This document shows, piece by piece, positions 30,530 through 39,594 of a stretch of DNA of 64,000 nt. The notes beneath the pieces are model-generated. The model had not been told where the DNA came from. It was given only the letters and a program-made list of their open reading frames with translations, and searched no databases. Every line of letters begins with the position of its first letter. The first letter of the stretch is position 1. The position numbers and the translations under genes are program-made. This DNA is from a bacterium. Lineage in GTDB: Bacteria; Patescibacteriota; Gracilibacteria; Peribacterales; Peribacteraceae. The stretch is from NCBI GenBank assembly GCA_029558515.1, contig JAKQEM010000042.1, positions 62,001 to 126,000 on the forward strand, written 5' to 3'.

Positions 30530-31678
30530 TCATGCTTGCCGCATACGTGCCGCTTCTTCGACTTTTGCTCTCCGTTCCAACCTTTTTTGCTTGTTTGTAT
30601 GCTCTTTTATGCAACGAGGTTCCGCACATGTCCACTGTTCCTTTTTGTTCGGACGAGGGACGAAGGGCGTATGGCAAATCTCGCAGTACCGCTGCAACTC
30701 ATTGAGAACATCTTTCACTGAATGTTTCTTAGCTGTAAGTGCATAAAGAAAATCATTGAGGATCATGATCATACGGTTTGTCTCTTCTGCACTAACCAGT
30801 GTTTTCTCCTGTACTTCGATACGGTATTCCTTGATGGATTTTCGAGTGCTCAGAACACTCTGCTTTGCAAGAAATGTCAGCCAAGATCCAATTTCTTCAG
30901 TACTGAACTTATACCGCTTTAGGATGTCTTTTGCTTCTTTCTTCATTGCGGGTAGCTGCTCGCTTGTGAAATCAAGCTGCCATTCTTCTTGAGCATATTT
31001 TTCTCCTACTTCTTTCTGTACTTGGTCGAAGCGTTCGTAACCATACTGAACCCATCGATCGTGCATTTCTTCAGCGGCAAGGTAGAAACCGAGAAAATGA
31101 TAGAGGGGAGCAACTTTATCATTGATGAACGTTTTCACACGACTGCCAGCCAGAGGAGTAAAATCGCTGTAGTAACGTATAGCATCTCGGATGATCCGTA
31201 GAGCGATAATCTGCCGCTTTTCATAAAGCAATTCATATACATTTCCGGCCTTCTCCATATCTGTAATAAAATATGAATGTTGGCGCTTCTGCCATTTAAA
31301 ATACTGTTGTGCAGCTGGAAAGCTCACAAGATTGTGCGGCTCGTACCACTTCATCCAATCATCGCCACCCATCGATAAGGCATTCGTCATGTAGTACGGC
31401 GTATCTTCTACTTTCTCTGGCTTGAACTTATCGATATGTTCCGGGGCTACGAAGCGCCACTCACGTTCACCATTGAAGACGGCATAGATTTTGCGAAACT
31501 CACCGCAGCCAAGATCGACTCTTACTGCTGGATAAAGCAGGCCGATCTGGTGGAACTCTTCCAGATTTTCAATCGTCACATTGATCCCATTCTCTCCACA
31601 ATATTTACAAAAATCATCCTTCGTCAAAAGTGTGCTCTGCCGGAACGGTGATTGAGTTTTGATTGTCGGAATTTCCAT
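30530..31678 (-). CDS. Hypothetical protein with C-terminal zinc-finger-like region
   Basis: CEICHTPF...WTCAEPRCIKEH; TATACT 8 nt upstream of ATG. Confidence 0.6.
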   Translation of the reverse strand: MEIPTIKTQSPFRQSTLLTKDDFCKYCGENGINVTIENLEEFHQIGLLYPAVRVDLGCGEFRKIYAVFNGEREWRFVAPEHIDKFKPEKVEDTPYYMTNALSMGGDDWMKWYEPHNLVSFPAAQQYFKWQKRQHSYFITDMEKAGNVYELLYEKRQIIALRIIRDAIRYYSDFTPLAGSRVKTFINDKVAPLYHFLGFYLAAEEMHDRWVQYGYERFDQVQKEVGEKYAQEEWQLDFTSEQLPAMKKEAKDILKRYKFSTEEIGSWLTFLAKQSVLSTRKSIKEYRIEVQEKTLVSAEETNRMIMILNDFLYALTAKKHSVKDVLNELQRYCEICHTPFVPRPNKKEQWTCAEPRCIKEHTNKQKRLERRAKVEEAARMRQA

Positions 31679-31798
31679 ACAAAAGAAGTATAAGTGTTAT
31701 ATCTATTCATTTACCAATCGTCCTAAAAGGCTTAATTTAAGGCAGTTTGACGTTCAATTTCCTATAGTTTTATGGTATAATAATTAGAGAAATTGTAA

Positions 31799-34705
31799 AT
31801 GCCCATGCCTACTCCACGATCAGGTCCCGGCGATGAACTAGGAGAACAAGATTCTCCAGAGAATCCTCTTTCTAATGCTCCTGAGCGACAAGGGGAAGAA
31901 AGATCCGAACTTATAGACGCTACTCGCGGAACACTTTCTGCTCGCGCAAAGGAAGCAATCGAATTGCCACCGAATCGCACTGTTCTCGATATTCCTATTG
32001 AGTTTGGCAGTGAAGGAAAGAAAATTGAAACGCAAAATAGAAAAGGTACATATGTCGTTCAAATAAATGCCATGCGCTTTCGCAGCCGCGAAGATGCAGA
32101 ACGTGCCGGCATTCTTCAGGCGGCGTACCTTCGTTCTCTCCGCGACCACTTGCAGTCCGAAACAGGTAAGGCATTTGAAGCATTGCAATCATTCGGTACT
32201 GCTGCTCACAACGCTCTACGCTTCAAGGGGCTCAAGATGATGTCGGAGTGGGAAAAGGGAGAGACTTCTCCTGTGACAGCTGCCACTGAAATACCTCTCA
32301 CCCTTGCACAAATCTTTGACCGTAGCATTGAGCACTACGTTCTTACGGGAAGGTTGCCCGAAGCGATTCCGAATGAAGTTCGACAGGCGCTGGAAAAGAT
32401 TCCAGGCCGACAAGGAAAAAGCGCTCTCGATTTCATTGCAGAGAACAGTCGATCACTCCGAAGCAGCGCGAAGCTCTACGAAGAACACATCGCTCCACTC
32501 CGCGAGCGTCTCAAGGAAGAGGATGGCGAGAAGCGGATGACCGAGCGCGACGATTACGTACCGCCTGACGGGAAAGGAGAGCAGGCACCGCTTGATCCGG
32601 AAAGCGTGCGATGGAGAGTAGAGCCATTCGTGGGCGGCTACTACCGTCAGCAATTATTCCGATACGACCCAAGCGCACAAAGAATCGTCGCTGAGCCGAC
32701 AGATAAAACGGAGTTCCGTCTCACGGATGTTCCGGAAAATATCGATGAATTGCAGCGCTACACGTTCCGCGGAGTATTTGTTCCCGGCGAAGAGAACCGC
32801 ATCCCATTCCCCGAAAAGGGACTGCCTCTTCCTGACACTCTTGATCCAAAAGGAACACTCCGGCTCTACAGAAGTTCGGCAGGCATTTTTTCTCTGGAGG
32901 AAAAGCAGGAAGGCACCGTCACTGAACCCATGCAGTATTCTTTTGAGTTCGTTCTTGCCCGTAATAGCGATAACCGTATCAATGACGAACCAACCGAAGC
33001 AGATATGAGAACCATCGAGGGTCCGCTTGATACAACTGCGGAAGATTTACTTTCGGGTTTGAAGCGAAATACTTTCCTCGGCAAAGCAGATCGCGGACGT
33101 GCAATCGTGTTTGCCACACGCAAGCAATTTATGTATCCGAAGGATGAGGAGATGTCTGCAATGGATGAACGATACAGGGTTGCAGGAGCAAGCCTTCATC
33201 CTGAAATGGCCGATCTCAAGCTCGCGGACTGCCATTGGAGCAACATTCGGGCGTCTGATTTGGGGCGCAGATTGGATGTTCCCATGCGCACTCCAAGCGG
33301 CTTTTTCGTCACACGTCATCCCGATGTAGATTTCGCTCCCATTGGAGGCATCGGGCATGCTTGGAGTGAACGATGGGATGAGACATCGCAGCAATGGATT
33401 CGCACTGATGCCACGCCGCCGAAGCAAAATGAGGATGAAGATGAAGAGAATGAGGAAGATCAACCAGCAGCCGCCCCTGCCGCCGCAGGAGAAAGAGAGA
33501 CGAAGGTCGGTGAAAATGACGCAGAGAACGAAGTGGAGGAAACCGGAGTCCTTGAAATGAATGAAGACGAGATCGCAAAGCTGCTGGAACTTGTGACGCA
33601 ATCTGCTCCTTCAGCTCAGGAGGTTGCGGAAGAATTATTCAGGCAGCGCACGAATGTATCGGCGGCTGACTGGAAAAAAGTGGAAGGATTTGTGGAGACG
33701 GTAAATGCCGCTCAAGTCGCACCCGAGGCACAGATTCCTGAAACACCGGAGTTACTGCGCCACTTCCGCGAACGTATTACGGCTCCGAAGGGAACACTAG
33801 AACGAGAGTGGCAGAAGCTTTTCTGCCTTATCTGCACACATCGTGAGGTGCGCCGTCGCAAGTTTCCCGGCAATGTTCGCCAAAGCGAGAGCACAACGGG
33901 ACTCGATAATCCCGTAGATGCCTACATTGATATTATGGCTGACGAAAGCGATCCGATGGGATTTGGCATTGATACACGGAGACCGGAGACCATCCTTGAT
34001 GTGAAAGCGTTCGAGGAGGATGCGCTCGTCGATCTCACATCCTCCATGAACGATACGGATAACTATGGAAACGTGATGCGTGTGGAGCAAAAGAAAATGA
34101 TTCTCTCGCTTCTGTATCATCTCATGGAACTGAACGAGGAACTGAATGATTCCCGTGTGCGCTCCACGCTCCGCACGCCGCTCAAAATTCGTTCCGAGAT
34201 CTATTCCATTCATGGCCAAGGCAAAAAGAACCAAGGACAATTTGCCCGTCTCAAAGCTGCGGATGAAGATATTACGGAAGCAGCGCTCGTCCATCTTGCG
34301 CGCGAACTCGATCAGACCACGCCCGGTGCAGGGGATTTCTTGAGTGCACTTCAGGCTTACAGAAAAGGAATATCTCCCGAAACTCTGCAAAGAATTCGCT
34401 CGGGAGATATGGTCAAACTGCTTACAATCTATTCCGATGGCAACCACTGGTGCTCCAACTGCGGCTCGGAATCCTGCAATGTCCAGATCCATGCAGATCG
34501 CGTTCGCGCAGCGCAGGAGGAAATCGCCAAAATCCGAGAGCTTGGTATCATTGTGCAGGGCATCGGATTCACGAAAAAAGCTGAAGCGATCAGGCTTATG
34601 TGCCATGATCCCAATGAGCCGGGCGGTGCCGTTGTGGTTAATGATGTCTCTCGTGCCGTTTCAGCCAGACATACGATGCTGACCAAGCATTTGCGTAATC
34701 TATAA
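31799..34705 (+). CDS. Transglutaminase-like + vWA-like multidomain protein, DGR-linked
   Basis: TGc-like C/H/D pattern (ADCHWSNIRASDLGRRLDVPMRTPSGFF ... GIGHAWSERWDETSQQWIRTDATPP); vWA-like VDLTSSMND (DxSxS-like) and ...IYSDGNHW...GIIVQGIGFTKKAEAI; extended -10 TGGTATAAT upstream. Confidence 0.72.
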   Translation: MPMPTPRSGPGDELGEQDSPENPLSNAPERQGEERSELIDATRGTLSARAKEAIELPPNRTVLDIPIEFGSEGKKIETQNRKGTYVVQINAMRFRSREDAERAGILQAAYLRSLRDHLQSETGKAFEALQSFGTAAHNALRFKGLKMMSEWEKGETSPVTAATEIPLTLAQIFDRSIEHYVLTGRLPEAIPNEVRQALEKIPGRQGKSALDFIAENSRSLRSSAKLYEEHIAPLRERLKEEDGEKRMTERDDYVPPDGKGEQAPLDPESVRWRVEPFVGGYYRQQLFRYDPSAQRIVAEPTDKTEFRLTDVPENIDELQRYTFRGVFVPGEENRIPFPEKGLPLPDTLDPKGTLRLYRSSAGIFSLEEKQEGTVTEPMQYSFEFVLARNSDNRINDEPTEADMRTIEGPLDTTAEDLLSGLKRNTFLGKADRGRAIVFATRKQFMYPKDEEMSAMDERYRVAGASLHPEMADLKLADCHWSNIRASDLGRRLDVPMRTPSGFFVTRHPDVDFAPIGGIGHAWSERWDETSQQWIRTDATPPKQNEDEDEENEEDQPAAAPAAAGERETKVGENDAENEVEETGVLEMNEDEIAKLLELVTQSAPSAQEVAEELFRQRTNVSAADWKKVEGFVETVNAAQVAPEAQIPETPELLRHFRERITAPKGTLEREWQKLFCLICTHREVRRRKFPGNVRQSESTTGLDNPVDAYIDIMADESDPMGFGIDTRRPETILDVKAFEEDALVDLTSSMNDTDNYGNVMRVEQKKMILSLLYHLMELNEELNDSRVRSTLRTPLKIRSEIYSIHGQGKKNQGQFARLKAADEDITEAALVHLARELDQTTPGAGDFLSALQAYRKGISPETLQRIRSGDMVKLLTIYSDGNHWCSNCGSESCNVQIHADRVRAAQEEIAKIRELGIIVQGIGFTKKAEAIRLMCHDPNEPGGAVVVNDVSRAVSARHTMLTKHLRNL

Positions 34706-34735
34706 ATTAGTGTATAATATTAAGAAAGCTTACCT

Positions 34736-37549
34736 ATGCCTATAAAGAAGATCACTGGCGCACCTCAAGATCCCCCTGAAAGGGAGGATTCTGCCATAGA
34801 AAGTGGGAAAGACGGCACATCAAAGAAAATCAGTATTGTACGAGAGGCCATGCGCCTTGGATTGGATTTGTCTGCCTTGCGCCTCGACCAGTTCGTCCCC
34901 AAAGATGGCGAGCATGCCGGAACAAATGGGGCACCTCTGGGCACAGAGGAGATCAGACGAAAAGCTCTGGAAACGCTTCACCTGCTCGATGAATACAACC
35001 GCGTGAAGCTCGCGCCAAGTAAAGCTTCCCTTGGAAAGAAGGATGATCTATTTGAGGGCATTGAGAGTCTTGATGATTTTATTTCTGCTCTCGATACGGG
35101 CAAAGAGAAAGGGGGTGAGAAGAAAGCTGAGCCGACAGAGAAATTTAGGAGAGAGGAGCTGGCGGATCGCATCAGTGAACTGCTCTCCGAGCCGCAGGTG
35201 TATCAGCTTTTACGCCAGTCGCTAACGAAGGAAACGGAACGCTTTGTTTCCGTTCAGCCGCTTCTTTCACGATTACATAAGTTACGCCAAGTGCAGGACA
35301 TCGCCTTTGAGCGCATCCACACTCTCTCGCTTGAGAGTAAACGCCAGCATGGCAAGATCGTGGGGTCAGTACAGACGACCATTGAAAAGCTCTCGCGCCT
35401 TAGCAAGGAAGCGGAGGAAGAGGAAAGCCGTTTGGAAGAGGAAGCCAGTCCTTTGGAAAAAGGATGGATTGCCTCACAGCGTCTCCTCGAATATAAGCAG
35501 CAACTCAAGAAAGATCGTTTCGTCATGACTCCGAGTCGTCGTGCGATCCTCGATGAGATGATTGCGAAGCTCGGCAGCAAGGGTCGCGTGCTTCTGCTCG
35601 GCTCCAATGGAACAGGAAAGACCGAGCTTGGAGCAAAAGCTCTCAAACTCGTCTCGAATGGATATCACCTTGTTCCGTGGCAGGAAGCTACAACTGGACA
35701 GGATATCTTCGGACGCCAAGAGATTCGCCGTCAGAATGGCCATGTGGAAAGCGGCCTTCGTCCGGGTCCTATGACTCGTGCCATCGAAGCAAAAGAAGGA
35801 GAACCAGCCGGTGTGCTGCACGATGAATTGAACCTTGGAAGTCTCCGCACGATTTATCTCTTAAAGAAACTCTGGAACAGCCGCCCGGGGCAGGAAGTGG
35901 ACGTTCCGGTGCTCGATGAGAAGCGTGTCTTGCCTCTCAATTATGCTGAGGTATATACGGCAAACCCGAAGGATGAGCGCACAAGCAACCGCGAGGAGTT
36001 CGATGCGGGTATCACACGCGTCCTTGGCGGTATGAATGTTCCGTTCCTTGCTCAGAACGAACAGGAGCAGATCATCCTCGCAAAGCTTATTGATGAGAAC
36101 GGCGTATTACATCTCTCAAAGAGTGAAGCACAGACCATCCGCGAACTTGTGGCGGCAGCCGTCATGACGCAACAGTGTTTTGATCGCGCGTTTGCCGATC
36201 TGGGCGATGAGGCTCTTGCAGAGATAAAGAGCATGACGGGTATTTCGGATCTGAGACTCACAAAGAAATTCCTTGATCCAGGTCGGCTCATGGAAATGTT
36301 CGATACCTACGAACAGAAGCGAGCAGAAGGCATGAGTGTTGCGGATTATCTTTCTGCAGAATTGAAGAAGTTCCTCGCGGAATTTGAAGTGGAGGAAGAG
36401 CGAAACATTGCAATTGCCATTCTTAAATTGAAAGGTGTTATTGCTGCGGATAGCACAGCACAAGAGCCGTATGTTCAGGTTCTGAAGAAGCCGGGCGAGA
36501 AGCCATATCTGCTTCCTTCTGAACTTGCATTCGTCGTCTCTTGCGATGATGAATTGGATGATTCGGACATCGAATTTGATCAGCCAGAGGTCAGTTTGGA
36601 GGATGTCATCGCTACGGATGGCGCTGAACTCTTGGAATTGCTCAACCAAGGATCACCGGGTGCAATCCGAGCGAAGACCCGCAAGGGTATTGCCGAAGCG
36701 CTTGGCACATCTCAGAAAGCAATTGATCGTGCTCGGCAGATCATGCTTGAAAAGTGCGGCGAGGGTCACTTCTATGGCCCAAGTGAATTGGAGAAAACTT
36801 TCCCCGGCATGAAAATCGATTTGAAGGACGTTCCTGCTCTGCCTGCCGAGAGTGAGATCCAGCGCCACGCTGCTCTTGGTCAAACGCTTCGTCTTCGCAT
36901 CAGCAAAGCTCCGGATGGGTCGAAGTTAACGATGCAGAAAATGCACCAGCTTCTCCAAGATGAATTCAGCAAGAGCAAAGACGGCAAAGTGCTCTACAGC
37001 GCCGAAGATGAATGGAAATTGAAATCGACATTCTTTACGGACGAAGTGCCGGAGCTTGCGTGGGGATTCACTTCCGATGAAGTGCTGCCGAATTCTACTG
37101 GAAAGAACCACCTGCAGCAGACGCAATTCATGGCTGAATATGCTAAAAACACTCTCTTCAAGGGAGAGCAAATGCCACAGGAATACCGCGAAGCGATGGC
37201 GGAATTGGCTGCTCAGCAGAATGAAATTCAGCAGCTGATGAACAGCGATTGGAAAGCTGCCGCAGACCGATTGGCGAATCTGAAAATCAATAAGCTCATG
37301 CGAGCTACCCCTGTCGAAACTCTCTGCGATCTCCTCGTCACGTTCCGAAATAGCGATCCAAAGAAGCGCAAGCGTCTGCTTGAGAAAAAATTAACGTGGA
37401 CTGCTACTCATAGCTCGGGCGGCGGCCTCGTCTACGTCGGTTACTTCGCTCCGGGCGGCGTGTACGTCAGCCGCTGGGACCCGCGCGGCTCGAGTGACGT
37501 TCTCGGGGTCGTCCTCGCTCGGAAGTTCCCCCGAACCTTGCGCACTTGA
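34736..37549 (+). CDS. MoxR/AAA_5-type ATPase with DGR variable C-terminus (target 1)
   Basis: Walker A GSNGTGKTE, Walker B-like GVLHDELNLG; C-terminus SSGGGLVYVGYFAPGGVYVSRWDPRGSSDVLGVVLARKF is VR1. Confidence 0.87.
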   Translation: MPIKKITGAPQDPPEREDSAIESGKDGTSKKISIVREAMRLGLDLSALRLDQFVPKDGEHAGTNGAPLGTEEIRRKALETLHLLDEYNRVKLAPSKASLGKKDDLFEGIESLDDFISALDTGKEKGGEKKAEPTEKFRREELADRISELLSEPQVYQLLRQSLTKETERFVSVQPLLSRLHKLRQVQDIAFERIHTLSLESKRQHGKIVGSVQTTIEKLSRLSKEAEEEESRLEEEASPLEKGWIASQRLLEYKQQLKKDRFVMTPSRRAILDEMIAKLGSKGRVLLLGSNGTGKTELGAKALKLVSNGYHLVPWQEATTGQDIFGRQEIRRQNGHVESGLRPGPMTRAIEAKEGEPAGVLHDELNLGSLRTIYLLKKLWNSRPGQEVDVPVLDEKRVLPLNYAEVYTANPKDERTSNREEFDAGITRVLGGMNVPFLAQNEQEQIILAKLIDENGVLHLSKSEAQTIRELVAAAVMTQQCFDRAFADLGDEALAEIKSMTGISDLRLTKKFLDPGRLMEMFDTYEQKRAEGMSVADYLSAELKKFLAEFEVEEERNIAIAILKLKGVIAADSTAQEPYVQVLKKPGEKPYLLPSELAFVVSCDDELDDSDIEFDQPEVSLEDVIATDGAELLELLNQGSPGAIRAKTRKGIAEALGTSQKAIDRARQIMLEKCGEGHFYGPSELEKTFPGMKIDLKDVPALPAESEIQRHAALGQTLRLRISKAPDGSKLTMQKMHQLLQDEFSKSKDGKVLYSAEDEWKLKSTFFTDEVPELAWGFTSDEVLPNSTGKNHLQQTQFMAEYAKNTLFKGEQMPQEYREAMAELAAQQNEIQQLMNSDWKAAADRLANLKINKLMRATPVETLCDLLVTFRNSDPKKRKRLLEKKLTWTATHSSGGGLVYVGYFAPGGVYVSRWDPRGSSDVLGVVLARKFPRTLRT
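37411..37529 (+). repeat. DGR variable repeat VR1
   Basis: Aligns gap-free to TR over 119 nt; by eye 18 of 28 TR adenines differ and the only other difference is a terminal C->G (coordinates +/-1). Confidence 0.95.
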
Positions 37550-37630
37550 ATACTTGAACTTCCTCGAATCCTTTTTCCTTGAAGCATCCGCTACTGACGA
37601 ATTTTCACCTTCTGCTGTCTCTCACTCTCA

Positions 37631-38653
37631 ATGCCACGCGAAGCACTCCATATGTTCATCCGGCAACTCAAGGAAAGTACCGCCTACAAAGATCATGTGG
37701 ACGTCCGCACTGTTGTCGATGAGACAGTTCAGAGAATCGCCGCATTGTCGGAGGAAGATGGCGGTCCGCAGCTTCGGGAGGAAATCCGTAGCCTCCATGA
37801 GCGCATTGTCCCTTTCTTGCATGGAACGGGTGCCCCGAAAGGAAAAGAGAAAAAGGGAAATGCGATTAATCCTAAAGAAGCAGAAACTATCATGGGCAGA
37901 GACCGTTTCTTTGGAGCAGAAGCCGTTCGTAAGGCTTTCCCGGGCATCCTGCTTAAGCCGGAACAGATTCCAGCTATACCGTTCTCCAAAGAAGACTTAC
38001 TGCGAGCCAAGGAACTCGGTGATAGCCTCCGTTTGCGTGTGAGCAAAGCTCCGGGCAATGGCAATTTGAATATGGAAAAAATGCAGGAACTGCTGCAGCC
38101 GACCTTCGATCAGAAGAATGAAGGGAAGATTCTGTACGATACCGATTGGTACGAAGGCGAGGATTTCTTCAAGGAAGCACCTGAATTGTGCTGGGTGCTT
38201 ACATCGGATGGAATTATTCCGGATTCAGAGGACAAGGACTATCTACAGCAGACGGAGCATATTGCTTTGTACCTGCGCGAGACGGTCTATAAAGGCAAGA
38301 AACTCCCGCAGCAGTACGCTGATGCAATCAAGGAGATGGAAGCTCAGAAAGATGAAATCCGTCGCCTTATCGATAATGACGATTGGCAGGAAGCAGCTGA
38401 GAAACTTGCGAACCTCAAACTCAACAAACTCACTCGCCGCATCCCTGTTGAAGTGCTCTACGATATGCTTGTAACGTTCCAGAATGGCGATAAGCGTCAT
38501 TTGGAAGATTTCTATGATTGGACATGTGTCCGTAGCTCGGGCGGCTGCCTCGTCGGCGTCGGCGACTTCGATCGTGGCGGCGTGAGCGTCGGCCGCGATC
38601 AGCCTGGCAACTCGGATGGCAACCTCGGGGTCGTCCTCGCTCGGAAGTTCTGA
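37631..38653 (+). CDS. DGR target 2: ATPase-less paralog of the target 1 C-terminal region
   Basis: Shares LRLRxSKAPxxxxLxMxKMxxLLQ...LANLKxNKL...PVExLxDxLVTFxN with target 1 and ends in VR2. Confidence 0.87.
   Translation: MPREALHMFIRQLKESTAYKDHVDVRTVVDETVQRIAALSEEDGGPQLREEIRSLHERIVPFLHGTGAPKGKEKKGNAINPKEAETIMGRDRFFGAEAVRKAFPGILLKPEQIPAIPFSKEDLLRAKELGDSLRLRVSKAPGNGNLNMEKMQELLQPTFDQKNEGKILYDTDWYEGEDFFKEAPELCWVLTSDGIIPDSEDKDYLQQTEHIALYLRETVYKGKKLPQQYADAIKEMEAQKDEIRRLIDNDDWQEAAEKLANLKLNKLTRRIPVEVLYDMLVTFQNGDKRHLEDFYDWTCVRSSGGCLVGVGDFDRGGVSVGRDQPGNSDGNLGVVLARKF
38533..38651 (+). repeat. DGR variable repeat VR2
   Basis: Aligns gap-free to TR over ~119 nt; differs at ~17 TR adenines plus ~10 non-adenine positions plus the terminal C->G. 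Confidence 0.92.
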
Positions 38654-39068
38654 GCCTTGTGACCTTGAAACCTTGATTCTCCTCGAATCCTTTACTCTTG
38701 AAGCATCCGCTACAGGCGATTTTGAGGTATTTTGCTCTGGATACTGACTTCATTTGCATCATAGGATGCATTTGCGGCCCGTTCTTGCAGTCAGGGTTAC
38801 GGCTCTGGCTCACGGTACGCTTCATCTCTGCTACCACTGAAGCGGTCAGCGTAGGTGGAAACTCACCAGAATACCGTGTCTCTACGGAGCACAGTAGCGA
38901 GTGGGCTTAGATGCGAAGGAACTTCTTGCTCATTCTCAGACTCGGTATCGTCTCCCAAGATGATTGCGGGCGAATCAAATTCAGGGGAAAGAGGATATAG
39001 CTCAGTGTTTTTTTGTTTTGCTGAGGGTAAACCTCGATCTCCGGTGTCTCGGACGGGAATGGGCAACA

Positions 39069-39187
39069 TAGCTCGGACGGCAACCTCGTCAACGTCGGTA
39101 ACTTCGATCCGGACGGCGTGAACGTCAACAACTGGAACCCGAACAACTCGAATGACGATCTCGGGGTCGTCCTCGCTCGGAACTTCC
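39069..39187 (+). repeat. DGR template repeat TR
   Basis: A-rich-codon counterpart of VR1/VR2 (SSDGNLVNVGNFDPDGVNVNNWNPNNSNDDLGVVLARNF if translated), upstream of RT, noncoding. Confidence 0.95.
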
Positions 39188-39230
39188 TTCTCGGTAATTC
39201 AAGGGGCTCATATATTCTGGGCCCCTTGGG

Positions 39231-39581
39231 TTATCCCTCGCGTGTTGACTTGATCCATCCTCCGAGCATCCGTCCGATCTCATCAACCATCTCTTCGATG
39301 ATCGCATATTTCTTGAGATCGATCGCCTTCACATCTTTGGCAAGGCGAAGGAAGACGCGCAGAACATTGAGCTTAAGGCTTACGCGTTCAAGCGGCTCCA
39401 GTTTCTGTGTTTTGCGTAGCTGGCTTGCAAGGAGGATTCCCTCCAGAACTTCCAGCACCAGATTCTCACACCGAGGCCAGAGCGCAGTGCGATCTTGTTT
39501 CGATACTGATGCCCGAAACTCATAGAGCTTCTTCGTCAGTTCGTATGCCTTCTTGAAAATCGGAATATCTAATTCTTCCAT
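39231..39581 (-). CDS. avd: DGR accessory variability determinant (Avd-like four-helix bundle), antisense to TR-RT
   Basis: MEELDIPIFKKAYELTKKLYEFR...LLEGI..SQL...LNVLRVFLRLAKD...IIEEMVDEIGRMLGGWIKS matches Avd-type signature EIGxxLGGWIK. Confidence 0.88.
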   Translation of the reverse strand: MEELDIPIFKKAYELTKKLYEFRASVSKQDRTALWPRCENLVLEVLEGILLASQLRKTQKLEPLERVSLKLNVLRVFLRLAKDVKAIDLKKYAIIEEMVDEIGRMLGGWIKSTREG

Positions 39582-39594
39582 AACGACATAAAGC

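Noticed and set aside
38698-38910. Possible decayed third VR in the VR2-TR spacer (AVSVGGNSPEYRV...)
   Set aside because: Only weak peptide resemblance and no nucleotide match to TR.
39118-39525. + strand ORF MNVNNWNPNNSNDDLGVVLARNF... as a third VR-containing gene
   Set aside because: It begins inside the TR and continues antisense through avd; TR is the template, not a coding C-terminus.
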